Positions 1-7,761 of a stretch of DNA of 64,000 bases are shown piece after piece. The stretch is from Methanothermobacter wolfeii (lineage in GTDB: Archaea > Methanobacteriota > Methanobacteria > Methanobacteriales > Methanothermobacteraceae), in contig NZ_CP104550.1 in NCBI RefSeq assembly GCF_025397995.1, positions 124,001-188,000 on the forward strand, in the 5' to 3' direction. The position numbers and the translations under genes are program-made. Numbering within the stretch: position 1 is the first letter of the stretch; every line of letters starts with the position of its first letter. A model generated the notes under the pieces. It was not told where the DNA came from, searched no databases, and worked only from the letters and a program-made list of their open reading frames with translations.

Positions 1-1152
1 TGTTGAGAACTCCGGCCTCTCTGCAAGGACATGTCCGATGATCTCAAGGGCATCATCAAGGTCATCCTTCCTGAGGAAGGAGATGTTTGCTATAACCTTA
101 CCTGAACCATCCGCGGGGTTGAAGTCAACATCATTTATGAGGTTCCATGCCTTTGAGAGGAGGAAACGGACCCTGATACCTCCGGTTGAAGATGAACTTA
201 CAAGCCTCTTTTCTGGCTTTACAAGGGGACTCAGATCCCTGAAGTCTATGAGGTTCTCTGCAAGTTTAATTTCAGCATCATAACCCGCCTCCTGGATGGC
301 GCAGAGTGGTGTTATACCCCCTATTATCGCCACGCCTACCATACCATCATCAACAGGCACACCCAAGACGTCCTCACCGCCACGGCCAACACCAAGCAAC
401 CCTGATATACCCGCCCTTTCAAGTTTCCTGAATATCCTGATGGCATCATCCCGGGCACTCTCTGGTATCAGGCGGAAGTCGGCGGGCACGGACCCTGAAC
501 CTTCCCTGATGACATCGAGGATTGAGGTCATGTTCTTTGATGTGAAGGCCTCGAGGGGGGTCATGGATGTTTTCCGGTAGGCTATAAGGTCTGTGAAGGC
601 CGTTGCCTGGTGGTCGTCGAACTGGACTATCCCCCCGAACTGGGGTATGACGGGTATCCCGTTTTTAAGGAGTATGCCATCCACCGTTGTGCCGCAGATG
701 GTCTTTATGATATATTTATCGTCGTTTTCTTCAATTCTGACGTAAGGGCTGAGGCAGAAACCATTTCTCATAATGGATTTTAGTGTTTCGATGGAATCAG
801 GGGATATCAGGGAGGTGTTGACAACTACCTTCCCCTCAAGGGTGTCTGGGTTGAAGCTGGTCCTGTAGATCATGCTCTCAAACTTTGAGAAGATGAAATT
901 AACCTGGTCATAGACAAGTCCCTTGTTTATCTCCTGAAGGCCCTTCTCTGTTATCCTTCTGCCGGCGTAGCCAACCCTTTCGGTCAGCCCCTTCTCATCC
1001 AGTATGCGCATATGGTATCTGACGGCCCTCTCACCGAGATTGTACCCCTTCTTTTTAAGCTCTGAGGCTATGATCTTGGCTCCAAGAACGTCGTCGTGCT
1101 CTGCAAGAATCCTTAAAATCTCCATCATCTTCTGGTTGGTCTCTTCAGCCAT
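1..1152 (-). CDS. nrpR: Nitrogen regulatory repressor NrpR (C-terminus cut by window edge)
   Basis: The minus strand is open from an ATG at 1152 to the window edge, 384 codons without a stop, so the C-terminus is missing. The N-terminus is a winged helix-turn-helix of about 70 residues containing RAVRYHMRILDEKGL. It is followed by an NrpR effector domain with the phrase GTTVDGILLKNGIPVIPQFG, and a second such domain seems to begin near residue 250. NrpR family proteins bind 2-oxoglutarate and repress nitrogen-assimilation promoters in methanogens when nitrogen is plentiful. The gene lies directly downstream of glnA on the same strand, 64 bases away, but has its own TATA box (1186-1193) and a GGTG ribosome site 7 bases before the ATG. 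A matching operator is present in the glnA promoter. Identification is confident; the total length is unknown. Confidence 0.9.
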   Translation of the reverse strand, partial: MAEETNQKMMEILRILAEHDDVLGAKIIASELKKKGYNLGERAVRYHMRILDEKGLTERVGYAGRRITEKGLQEINKGLVYDQVNFIFSKFESMIYRTSFNPDTLEGKVVVNTSLISPDSIETLKSIMRNGFCLSPYVRIEENDDKYIIKTICGTTVDGILLKNGIPVIPQFGGIVQFDDHQATAFTDLIAYRKTSMTPLEAFTSKNMTSILDVIREGSGSVPADFRLIPESARDDAIRIFRKLERAGISGLLGVGRGGEDVLGVPVDDGMVGVAIIGGITPLCAIQEAGYDAEIKLAENLIDFRDLSPLVKPEKRLVSSSSTGGIRVRFLLSKAWNLINDVDFNPADGSGKVIANISFLRKDDLDDALEIIGHVLAERPEFST

Positions 1153-1185
1153 CAGCAAACACCATATAAAAATAGGAGGGGGGGT

Positions 1186-1193
1186 TATTTAAA
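1186..1193 (-). promoter_or_regulatory. TATA box of nrpR
   Basis: On the minus strand TTTAAATA lies here, so transcription should begin near 1164, about 12 bases before the nrpR ATG. The T-rich run just upstream (about 1194-1206) would also suit as the glnA terminator. This suggests nrpR can be expressed independently of glnA. Placement is by consensus only. Confidence 0.5.
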
Positions 1194-1216
1194 CTTTTAA
1201 AAAATAGTTGGGGGAA

Positions 1217-2545
1217 TCAGATGTCAAGGTACCTTTCAAGTTCGTACTTGAAGACCCTCACACGGTAGTCATCCCATTCCTTGTGTTTGATTTCCATAAA
1301 GTTCTCATAGACATGGTCGCCAAGGGCGCCCTTAACGACCTCGTCCTCTTCAAGGGCGTGGTATGCCTCCCAGAGGCTTGATGGAAGGGTTTTGATTCCC
1401 ATCTCCTGTAGTTCCTTCATGGATTTATCAAACACGTCAATCTCTGTTGGTTCACCCGGATCTATCTTGTTCTGTATACCGTCCATACCGGCCTCCAGCA
1501 TGGCTGCGAAGGCAAGGTAGGGGTTACATGATGGGTCAGGCATCCTTAACTCCACACGGGTACCCTTACCCCGGGATGCAGGGATTCGGATCAGTGTTGA
1601 CCTGTTCTGGAGGCCGTAGGCAATGTATACAGGAGCCTCGTATCCAGGGACCAGCCTCTTGTATGAGTTGACTGTTGGTGCGCACACAGCTGACAGTGCG
1701 GGTGAATGCTTCAGGAGCCCTCCGATGAAGTACATGGCCTCATCTGAGAGCTGTGTTTCTGTGTCAGGGTCATAGAATACGTTTTCACCGTCCTTGAAGA
1801 GGGACTGGTGGCAGTGCATACCGCTACCGTTTTCACCGAAGAATGGTTTCGGCATGAAGGTTACCATGTAGCCCATCTTGTCTACTATGGCCTTTATGGC
1901 CTGCTTGAAGGTTATAACTGCATCGGCTGTTTTAAGGGCCTTATCAAATTTGAAGTCTATCTCGTGCTGACCCGGCGCAACCTCGTGGTGGCTGACCTCC
2001 ACGTCGAACTTGAGGGCTTCAAGGTCCATGACGAGCTTTCTCCTGAAGTCGGTTCCCTGGTCCACGGGTTCAACATCAAAGTATGCGCCGCAGTCGTGGG
2101 GTATTATGTTTCCTTCCTCGTCCTGGTCAAGGATGAAGAATTCTGGTTCTGGCCCGACGTTGTACTCGTAGCCAAGGTGCTCGTACTTTTCAAGGGCTCT
2201 TTTAAGAACGTACCTTGGGTCTCCTTCGAATGGTTTTCCTTCTGGCCAGTAGACGTCACAGATGAATCTGCACACGCCCTTCTCTTCCGGCCTCCATGGC
2301 AGTGTTGAGAAGGTGTCTGGGTCGGGTTTGAGAACAAGGTCACTTTCGTTTATGTCAACGAATCCCTCAATTGATGACCCATCAAAGAGGAGGCCGTCCT
2401 TTATTATGTCCTCTATCTGGTCCGGCCTCACCAGGGGTATTGCCATATTCTTTGGTTTTCCATGTATATCTACAAACTGCAGGCGGACGAATTTTACTCC
2501 GCATTCATCCATTTTAGCTATTATTCTTCCAATCTTATCTGACAT
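1217..2545 (-). CDS. glnA: Glutamine synthetase type I
   Basis: The 442-residue protein is a full-length type I glutamine synthetase, which makes glutamine from glutamate, ammonia and ATP in the cytoplasm. DGSSIEGF is at residues 55-62, [11 protein letters not shown] lies in the catalytic core, and NRSTLIRIP lies near the ammonium and ATP sites. The length is that of the GSI-alpha subgroup, and the adenylylation-tyrosine loop of the longer beta forms is not visible. This fits control by 2-oxoglutarate and by transcription rather than by adenylylation. The ATG at 2545 has GGAGG 8 bases upstream. A TATA box and an NrpR-type operator precede it, and the repressor gene follows it. Confidence 0.97.
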   Translation of the reverse strand: MSDKIGRIIAKMDECGVKFVRLQFVDIHGKPKNMAIPLVRPDQIEDIIKDGLLFDGSSIEGFVDINESDLVLKPDPDTFSTLPWRPEEKGVCRFICDVYWPEGKPFEGDPRYVLKRALEKYEHLGYEYNVGPEPEFFILDQDEEGNIIPHDCGAYFDVEPVDQGTDFRRKLVMDLEALKFDVEVSHHEVAPGQHEIDFKFDKALKTADAVITFKQAIKAIVDKMGYMVTFMPKPFFGENGSGMHCHQSLFKDGENVFYDPDTETQLSDEAMYFIGGLLKHSPALSAVCAPTVNSYKRLVPGYEAPVYIAYGLQNRSTLIRIPASRGKGTRVELRMPDPSCNPYLAFAAMLEAGMDGIQNKIDPGEPTEIDVFDKSMKELQEMGIKTLPSSLWEAYHALEEDEVVKGALGDHVYENFMEIKHKEWDDYRVRVFKYELERYLDI

Positions 2546-2583
2546 GGGTTATGCCTCCAGTGGCATGAAACTAAACTATCACC

Positions 2584-2614
2584 GGAAATAACTTTCCTTC
2601 TACTGGTTTATATA
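2584..2614 (-). promoter_or_regulatory. glnA promoter with NrpR-type operator
   Basis: A perfect GGAA-N6-TTCC palindrome is at 2584-2597. On the minus strand TATATAAA is at 2607-2614, inside the last codons of the upstream ThiF-like gene. The start point predicted from the TATA box is about 2585, so the palindrome covers the initiation site, which suits repression by blocking RNA polymerase. GGAA-N6-TTCC is the established NrpR operator form in methanogens, and nrpR is encoded next to glnA. Operator occupancy is inferred. Confidence 0.82.
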
Positions 2615-3378
2615 GTTTTTGCCACGGGGACCTCGATGACCCTGAATGGTTCTTCACCCATGAGGTCAAAATTCAGCATCCTGGGGGCCTCTATCACCCT
2701 TCCCCTCTCTGTAAGTATTTTAAGGGCCTCAAATGACTGTATACATCCTGTTAAATTGGGTAAAGGTCCAAGTACAGGGGGTGTGTCCGAAGAAAGTCCA
2801 TCCAGCTTCCTGATTACTTCATCTGTAAGTTTGCATCCGGCGGATGGCAGCCTGAACATCTCCTCATAGGATGGGGAATTAACTGTGAAGACCGTTACCT
2901 GGCCCCGGGACCCGTGGACCGCACCGTGTATGAAGGGTATTCCCCTTTCACGTGACTTTCTTGATGCAATCACCCTCCCCGTTATGTTGTCAAGGGCATC
3001 AACAACAAGGTCGGATTCCCCGATTATGCCGTCGGCGTTATCCCAGGTGAAGATTTCATTGAAAACCTCCACTTCAACAAAGGGGTTGATTTTACGGATC
3101 CTTTCTGCTGTCACCTCGGATTTGGGCAGTTTGAGGTCATGAAAACTGCTCATAATCTGTCGGTTAATGTTGGATATGTCGAAGACGTCGCCATCAACTA
3201 TTCTGAGGCCGCCTATACCCATACGTGCCAGCATCTCTATAACCGCACCGCCTATACCCCCGCAGCCGATAACCGTGACGGTTGAATCCCTGAGTTTCAC
3301 TTGATCAACCTTTGAAAGCAGACCCATGTGTCTGCTTACCATCTCCCAGTAGGCCATACCCTCATATCTTCTTGGCAT
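2608..3378 (-). CDS. ThiF/MoeB/HesA-family E1-like adenylyltransferase
   Basis: This 256-residue protein has the Rossmann nucleotide site VIGCGGIGG (37-44) and the NINRQ segment typical of E1-like enzymes. Such enzymes adenylate the C-terminal glycine of a ubiquitin-like sulfur carrier (ThiS, MoaD or SAMP). The GPLPNLTGCIQSFEALKIL segment corresponds to the conserved late helix. I do not see the two CxxC zinc pairs of canonical MoeB, so it may be a metal-free ThiF or HesA variant. It sits upstream of glnA with a 62-base gap that contains the glnA promoter. The partner sulfur carrier is not encoded here; thiC and thi4 elsewhere in the window make thiamine or tungstopterin plausible pathways. 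Confidence 0.85.
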   Translation of the reverse strand: MPRRYEGMAYWEMVSRHMGLLSKVDQVKLRDSTVTVIGCGGIGGAVIEMLARMGIGGLRIVDGDVFDISNINRQIMSSFHDLKLPKSEVTAERIRKINPFVEVEVFNEIFTWDNADGIIGESDLVVDALDNITGRVIASRKSRERGIPFIHGAVHGSRGQVTVFTVNSPSYEEMFRLPSAGCKLTDEVIRKLDGLSSDTPPVLGPLPNLTGCIQSFEALKILTERGRVIEAPRMLNFDLMGEEPFRVIEVPVAKTI

Positions 3379-3512
3379 CTAAACCCTCTTCAATCATTTT
3401 ATAGGGGTTATGTAGCGCCGGATTTATATCTGTGCTGGCTTGGCATTAGAATAAGATAAATTATCAGAAAGAGTTCTGAATAGAATAAACTCCATTAAAA
3501 GCAGATTTAAGA

Positions 3513-3621
3513 TGCCGGGGGCGGGATTCGAACCCGCGGCCTCACGGTATCCCAGGAAAAAGTCAGAGCACTGCTTAATACCCTATGAGCCGTGCGCTCT
3601 AACCAGCTGAGCCACCCCGGC
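3513..3621 (-). tRNA. Elongator tRNA-Met (CAU) with a 35-nt intron
   Basis: Read on the minus strand, the 5' GCCGGGG (3621-3615) pairs with the 3' CCCCGGC, leaving discriminator A at 3513. A D arm (GGCTCAGCTGGTTAGAGC) and a T arm (GCGGGTTCGAATCCCGC) are present. The anticodon stem CACGG/CCGTG encloses CUCAUAA with anticodon CAU at 3587-3585. About 35 extra bases (3549-3583, one-base ambiguity) interrupt the loop after position 37, the canonical site of archaeal bulge-helix-bulge introns. No 3' CCA is encoded. The body matches archaeal elongator Met rather than initiator (which starts A-form) or tRNA-Ile2. Confidence 0.93.
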
Positions 3622-3647
3622 CTGACTTATAGAAAGTCAGTTTTCAT

Positions 3648-3676
3648 CAAATTTAAACTTTTCTGTTGTATATAAA
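3648..3676. promoter_or_regulatory. Divergent promoter region for tRNA-Met (-) and the 3737 gene (+)
   Basis: On the minus strand GTTTAAATTTG (3648-3658) lies about 32 bases before the tRNA 5' end. On the plus strand TATATAAA (3669-3676) predicts a start near 3698, giving a short leader with GGTGA before the ATG at 3737. The rest of 3379-3736 outside the tRNA shows no further gene. Confidence 0.5.
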
Positions 3677-3736
3677 TCCATGGTCCTGTGCGCACCTTAT
3701 TAATTGAGATGCAACATATAATTATCCGGTGAGTTT

Positions 3737-4729
3737 ATGAAGATCAGGGGTCCGGACTTCTCGGAGGGTGCCTGTGGAATATGTCATGCTGTCCTCAAGG
3801 AACTCACAGAAACAGGCCTTGAAGCCAAAACCATGGAGTGCCCTGAAGGGGTGAGGGCGCTGATATCTGACAGGTCCGGCAGGACCATGGGTGAGGGTAT
3901 GGATATAACATGGGCTCCGGCGATCCTGGACGCCCAGATTGACGCCGGCCTTATGGATGATGATACTGCAGATAAACTCAGACCCTTCCTCACTTCAGGA
4001 ACCGACCGGAGAAAGGTTGCAGAGATGTCAGGCTACGGGAGGGTGGTTAACACAGCCTCCGCCGTTATCACACATCTGTGGTCAGAGGGGGGCTTCATTG
4101 AGATTTTAAGGCAAGGTCCGGGGATAAAGGTTGTTTTCTACTCGGATAAGGGTGATAAGATTGTATCGGCGGCATCAGGGTTCTGTCCTGTATGCGCCAT
4201 TAACATAGCAGCCTCAAGGGTCCCAGCAATCCGGAAGAGGATTTCCAGTAGCAGATCCAGGAACACGGGGATGGAGAAGTATGAGAGGGGGATTATAAAC
4301 AGGGTGTCCTGGAAGCGGAGGAGGATTCATGCAGAACTCATTGAGGATGGGGCCGTAATCGGCAGGAACTGGGGCTGCTGCATAGCATATGCGACTGTCA
4401 GGGCAGAGATTGATGCAGGTTTTGGAAGCAGGAAATGGAACATTCTTTTCAGGAATTACTGTGACATGTGCCCCCTGAAACACTTCTGGCTTGAGAAGCC
4501 AATGGGTGCACTTGGAAACAGGATACTGGAGAGGATGGGGCGTGCAGGTGTCAGGGAGACCGTGAGGATGGAAGATTATATAACTGTTGATATCATATCT
4601 GGTGATGATAGGGTTGCATGTGGCATAGGGACGCTATGCTCATTGAGTGCAACGGTGAACGCATTCCTCAGGTCCGATGCTTCCCTCATTTTAAAGCCAG
4701 GTCCTGCTGAGGGGTTCCCGTACCCATAG
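3737..4729 (+). CDS. Conserved Cys-rich protein of unknown function
   Basis: I do not recognise this 330-residue protein. It carries paired cysteines: C13 and C16 (CGIC), C150 and C153 (FCPVC), C214-C215 (WGCC) and C242 and C245 (CDMC), with C35 unpaired. Their spacing suggests one or more metal or iron-sulfur sites. There is no signal peptide or membrane segment. Basic residues cluster around 165-195. The ATG is preceded by GGTGA, and the stop is directly followed by the methanogenesis marker 8 gene, whose ribosome site begins within 6 bases of this stop, so the two are probably co-transcribed and coupled. A role linked to methyl-coenzyme M reductase or another methanogen-specific metalloprotein is a guess from this neighbour only. 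Confidence 0.8.
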   Translation: MKIRGPDFSEGACGICHAVLKELTETGLEAKTMECPEGVRALISDRSGRTMGEGMDITWAPAILDAQIDAGLMDDDTADKLRPFLTSGTDRRKVAEMSGYGRVVNTASAVITHLWSEGGFIEILRQGPGIKVVFYSDKGDKIVSAASGFCPVCAINIAASRVPAIRKRISSSRSRNTGMEKYERGIINRVSWKRRRIHAELIEDGAVIGRNWGCCIAYATVRAEIDAGFGSRKWNILFRNYCDMCPLKHFWLEKPMGALGNRILERMGRAGVRETVRMEDYITVDIISGDDRVACGIGTLCSLSATVNAFLRSDASLILKPGPAEGFPYP

Positions 4730-4746
4730 GTGTTGAGGTGTTCTGT

Positions 4747-5571
4747 TTGGGTGAACATGTGATGGAGGCCCTGGGAAAGACCCGTGTCAGGGTCAGGGAT
4801 GGAAGGGTGGTTGAGGTTTCCCAGCCACTAATCGAGTACTGTCCACTGTTCCATAAGTATCGAGGCATTGAAAAAATCACATCCGAGGCTGTTCGTGAGA
4901 ATATTGAATTTCGCATTAAAGATTTTGGCATGTGCACCGGGGATCGTGAATTAAGAATGAGGGATTTTCTATCATTTGGCATCTCGGAGATAATCTCAAC
5001 ACTCCTTGAGGAGGGTGAGGTTGACGCCGCGGTCATGGTATGTGACGGTGCAGGGACGGTCATAGTCACCGAACCAGAACTTGCCCAGGGGATAGGGGGA
5101 AGGATATCAGGGTTCCTAAGCACCTCGCCTGAAGAAAGGGTCATAGAATCAATTGGACCCGAAAATGTCCTTGAACCTGAAAAGGCAACCATAAATCAGG
5201 TTGAAGGGGTTCAGAAGGCAATTAAGATGGGTTACAATAGAGTTGCTGTTACCGTTACCGACCCTGAGGATGCGGAACGATTAAGGGAACTTGATGGCGA
5301 GATTTACATCTTTGCTGTGCACCTGACAGGGCTGGACTACAGGGGGGCTGAGAAGATAATCAACACTTCAGATGTTGTAACCTCCTGCGCATCAAGGTAC
5401 ATAAGGAGGATAGCGGACAGGAGGGCGCTCCTTAAGGTGGGCTCGGCGATACCTATATACGCATGCACAAAGAAGGGTAAAGGGTTCATTGAACTCAGAA
5501 TGAATAGAACAGGCAGGACCCTGGATAAAGCAGGGGAAAAGGAGAAAACATCACCCAGACCCCTAATTTAG
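4747..5571 (+). CDS. Methanogenesis marker protein 8 (DUF2099)
   Basis: The sequence reads GEHVMEALGKTRVRVRDG at its start and RENIEFRIKDFGM further in, hallmarks of methanogenesis marker 8, a protein conserved in methanogens whose biochemical role I cannot state. The open frame could begin at a GTG at 4738, but that codon is itself part of the ribosome site GAGGTG (4735-4740). The TTG at 4747 is 6 bases downstream of it and gives the family-typical N-terminus, so I place the start there. The protein is cytosolic, about 274 residues, with a few scattered cysteines. It follows the Cys-rich gene at 3737 closely, and its 3' end overlaps the convergent CBS gene by 4 bases. Confidence 0.88.
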   Translation: MGEHVMEALGKTRVRVRDGRVVEVSQPLIEYCPLFHKYRGIEKITSEAVRENIEFRIKDFGMCTGDRELRMRDFLSFGISEIISTLLEEGEVDAAVMVCDGAGTVIVTEPELAQGIGGRISGFLSTSPEERVIESIGPENVLEPEKATINQVEGVQKAIKMGYNRVAVTVTDPEDAERLRELDGEIYIFAVHLTGLDYRGAEKIINTSDVVTSCASRYIRRIADRRALLKVGSAIPIYACTKKGKGFIELRMNRTGRTLDKAGEKEKTSPRPLI

Positions 5572-5945
5572 ATGTGGTCAGCAAGGGCCTTTATGATGCA
5601 GCTCTGGGTTATGAGCCCCACAAGCTTCCCATCCTCAACAACGGGTATCCTCTGATAACCAGTATCAGCCATTATCCTGCTGATCCTTCCTATAGGGGTA
5701 TCCTCATCAACAACAACAAGCTCCTTGCTCATAATGTCCCTTACACGGAGCTTCAGGGCCTCTCCACCGGCAAGGAGTATGTCCCGGTGGGTTATGAGTC
5801 CAACAAGCCTTTCACCCTCCACTACAGGGACCCCACCAACATTTGCACGGACCATTTTAAGGTTGGCTGCCGCGACCAGGTCATCTGGTTCCGCAACAAT
5901 GACATCGCGGAGCATTATGTCCCTTGCACGGAGTTTTCCGATCAT
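5568..5945 (-). CDS. CBS-domain pair protein
   Basis: Two CBS modules are visible, each beginning RDIM (LRARDIM and LRVRDIM) and ending in GLITHRDIL or GLITQSCII. Stand-alone CBS pairs bind adenine nucleotides or SAM and act as sensors; the target is unknown. The open frame extends to an ATG at 5969, but the eight extra residues look unlike a family N-terminus and have no ribosome site. The ATG at 5945 lies 26 bases from the TATA element centred at 5971, so a leaderless transcript starting at this ATG is likely. It is divergent from thiC through that same TATA, and it converges with marker 8 with a 4-base overlap. Confidence 0.85.
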   Translation of the reverse strand: MIGKLRARDIMLRDVIVAEPDDLVAAANLKMVRANVGGVPVVEGERLVGLITHRDILLAGGEALKLRVRDIMSKELVVVDEDTPIGRISRIMADTGYQRIPVVEDGKLVGLITQSCIIKALADHI

Positions 5946-5966
5946 GAAATTATTTGTATGGCTGTT

Positions 5967-5976
5967 CATATATTAA
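5967..5976. promoter_or_regulatory. Shared bidirectional TATA element between CBS gene and thiC
   Basis: CATATATTAA is nearly self-complementary. Its centre is about 26 bases from the CBS ATG at 5945 and 28 bases from the thiC ATG at 6000, the normal archaeal TATA-to-start distance in both directions. Both mRNAs could therefore be leaderless. Inferred from spacing. Confidence 0.45.
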
Positions 5977-5990
5977 GTTGAGGGATCAAA

Positions 5991-7268
5991 GTGACTCAGA
6001 TGGAAGAAGCAAGAAAGGGCAATATAACCCCTGAAATGGAGGAGATTGCCCGCAGGGAAAATGTGGATATTCAGATGCTCATAAGGTGCGTTGCAGATGG
6101 GAGAATTGTGATACCATCCAACGTTAACAGAAAATCATCCCCATGCGGTATCGGTGAGAACCTTTCAACAAAGATAAACGCGAATGTGGGTTCATCATCA
6201 AGGATGGAGGACATAGAACAGGAAGTTGAGAAGGCAATGGCTGCTGTTAAGTACGGTGCAGATGCGGTTATGGATCTGAGCACAGGTCCACTCCTTGCCG
6301 AAGTCAGGAAGGAAATCCTCAGGGCAGTTGACGTCCCAGTGGGCACCGTACCCATATATGAGGCAGGGGTAGGATCCTTCGCATCCACAGGTTCAGTTGT
6401 GGACATGGATGAGGATGACATGTTCAGGGCCATAGAGAAACAGGCAAGGGAAGGCGTTGACTTCATGACCATCCACTCGGGAATAACCCTTGATGTCATT
6501 GAAAAGGTCAGGAAGTCAGGGAGGATCATGGGGATAGTCAGCAGGGGAGGAGCGTTCCTGGCCTCGTGGATGATGCACAACCAGCAGGAAAACCCCCTCC
6601 ACAGCAACTACGAATACCTTCTGGAGATAGCCTATGAATACGATGTCACCCTCAGCCTGGGCGATGGTTTAAGGCCCGGTTGCCTTGCAGACGCATCTGA
6701 CATACCCCAGCTACAGGAGCTCCTGACACTGGCGGAGCTTGTGGAGAGGGCAAGGGAAATGGATGTCCAGTGCATGGTTGAGGGTCCGGGGCACATGCCG
6801 CTGGATCAGATAGCAGCCAACATGAAGATACAGAAATCCGTCTGCAGGGGAGCGCCCTTCTATGTCCTGGGCCCCATAGTTACGGACATGGCCCCTGGCT
6901 ATGACCATATAAGTTCAGCCATCGGAGGGGCTGTGGCCGCCATGAACGGGGCGGACTTCCTCTGCTATGTCACACCAGCGGAGCACCTCTCAATCCCATC
7001 TGTTGAGGATGTCATCGAGGGGGTTGTGGCATCAAGGATAGCTGCACAGGCAGCTGACGCTGCAAAGAAAATCCCTGGAGCATGGAAATCTGAAATTAAA
7101 ATGGCAAACGCCAGAAAATCCTTTGACTGGGATAAACAGTTCAGCCTGGCATTTGACCACAGGAAACCTGCCGATTACAGGATGCAGTGTCCTGTTGAGG
7201 ACCGGGACATGTGTTCAATGTGCGGTGAATACTGCGCCCTCCGCATCCTGAGGGACAGTGATGAATGA
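5991..7268 (+). CDS. thiC: Phosphomethylpyrimidine synthase ThiC
   Basis: The 425-residue protein is a short-form ThiC, the radical SAM enzyme that rearranges aminoimidazole ribotide into hydroxymethylpyrimidine phosphate for thiamine. The C-terminal CSMCGEYC supplies the three cysteines of the iron-sulfur cluster. Core motifs include NVGSSS, MDLSTG, SRGGAF, SLGDGLRPG and EGPGHMPLDQ. The start is either GTG at 5991, with GAGGGA upstream, or ATG at 6000, which fits a leaderless transcript from the shared TATA at 5967-5976. The protein lacks the long N-terminal domain of bacterial and plant ThiC. Thi4 for the thiazole half is encoded at 42.3 kb. Confidence 0.96.
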   Translation: MTQMEEARKGNITPEMEEIARRENVDIQMLIRCVADGRIVIPSNVNRKSSPCGIGENLSTKINANVGSSSRMEDIEQEVEKAMAAVKYGADAVMDLSTGPLLAEVRKEILRAVDVPVGTVPIYEAGVGSFASTGSVVDMDEDDMFRAIEKQAREGVDFMTIHSGITLDVIEKVRKSGRIMGIVSRGGAFLASWMMHNQQENPLHSNYEYLLEIAYEYDVTLSLGDGLRPGCLADASDIPQLQELLTLAELVERAREMDVQCMVEGPGHMPLDQIAANMKIQKSVCRGAPFYVLGPIVTDMAPGYDHISSAIGGAVAAMNGADFLCYVTPAEHLSIPSVEDVIEGVVASRIAAQAADAAKKIPGAWKSEIKMANARKSFDWDKQFSLAFDHRKPADYRMQCPVEDRDMCSMCGEYCALRILRDSDE

Positions 7269-7288
7269 TACAGAAAAGGAGTCATAAT

Positions 7289-7432
7289 GTTTCTGATCCG
7301 GTTAAACTATTAACAGACCCTTCTCATGGACTCCCAGCTGTCTTAGCCGCGACTGTTCCAGTGTTCCCGGGGAAACATTAATATCCTCTACTTTATATCT
7401 TAGCGGAGGATCTTGAATGTTTCCTGTGAAAC
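7289..7432. repeat. Three GTTT-N-AAAC palindromes in the leader of the redox/ligase operon
   Basis: Three related inverted repeats occur in the 205-base gap: 7289-7307 (gttt...aaac, spacer 11), 7363-7376 (GTTCCCGGGGAAAC) and 7419-7432 (GTTTCCTGTGAAAC). The last two are each followed by ATTAATA and then, about 10-16 bases on, by a TATA-like stretch (ctttatatct at 7391 and catataatta at about 7451). They look like two tandem promoter modules 56 bases apart. They could be operators for a redox or other regulator. Confidence 0.45.
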
Positions 7433-7473
7433 CATTAATAGCCCCCATCTCCATATAATTATACGGTGATTAA

Positions 7474-7752
7474 ATGGAATTCCAGCATGTTGATGGTGAA
7501 AGGAGGGCATCGGTAAAACTCTTTGCACTCAGCACATGTGGCTGGTGTAAAAAGACACGGAAGCTCCTCGAAGAACTTGGAATCGCATATGATTATATAT
7601 ACGTGGATCTCCTTGAGGGTGATGAAAGGACAGAGGCCCTTGATGAACTCAAAAGGTGGAACCCATCCCTTTCATTCCCCACACTTGTAATAGATGATAA
7701 GGATGTTGTGGTCGGCTTCGATTCCCTTTCAATAAAAACAGCCCTTAAATGA
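7474..7752 (+). CDS. Glutaredoxin/NrdH-like thiol protein
   Basis: This 92-residue protein has a thioredoxin fold with the active-site CGWC at residues 22-25 and the cis-proline region SFPTLVI. Glutaredoxin-like proteins of methanogens reduce protein disulfides and draw electrons from a ferredoxin-dependent reductase. The ATG has GGTGA 7 bases upstream. It is the first gene of a tight operon; the gap to the ferredoxin-disulfide reductase gene is only 9 bases, so that protein is the natural electron donor. The N-terminal extension of about 13 residues before the first strand is unremarkable. Confidence 0.88.
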   Translation: MEFQHVDGERRASVKLFALSTCGWCKKTRKLLEELGIAYDYIYVDLLEGDERTEALDELKRWNPSLSFPTLVIDDKDVVVGFDSLSIKTALK

Positions 7753-7761
7753 GGAAATACA

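Noticed and set aside
1808-2308. 166-residue plus-strand frame opposite glnA
   Set aside because: It is antisense to a full-length glutamine synthetase and has no promoter or ribosome site; the same applies to the many other long antisense frames in the window.
3513-3621. tRNA-Ile2 (CAU) or initiator tRNA
   Set aside because: The acceptor stem GCCGGGG and the body match archaeal elongator Met; initiator has an A-U start pair and a G-rich anticodon stem.
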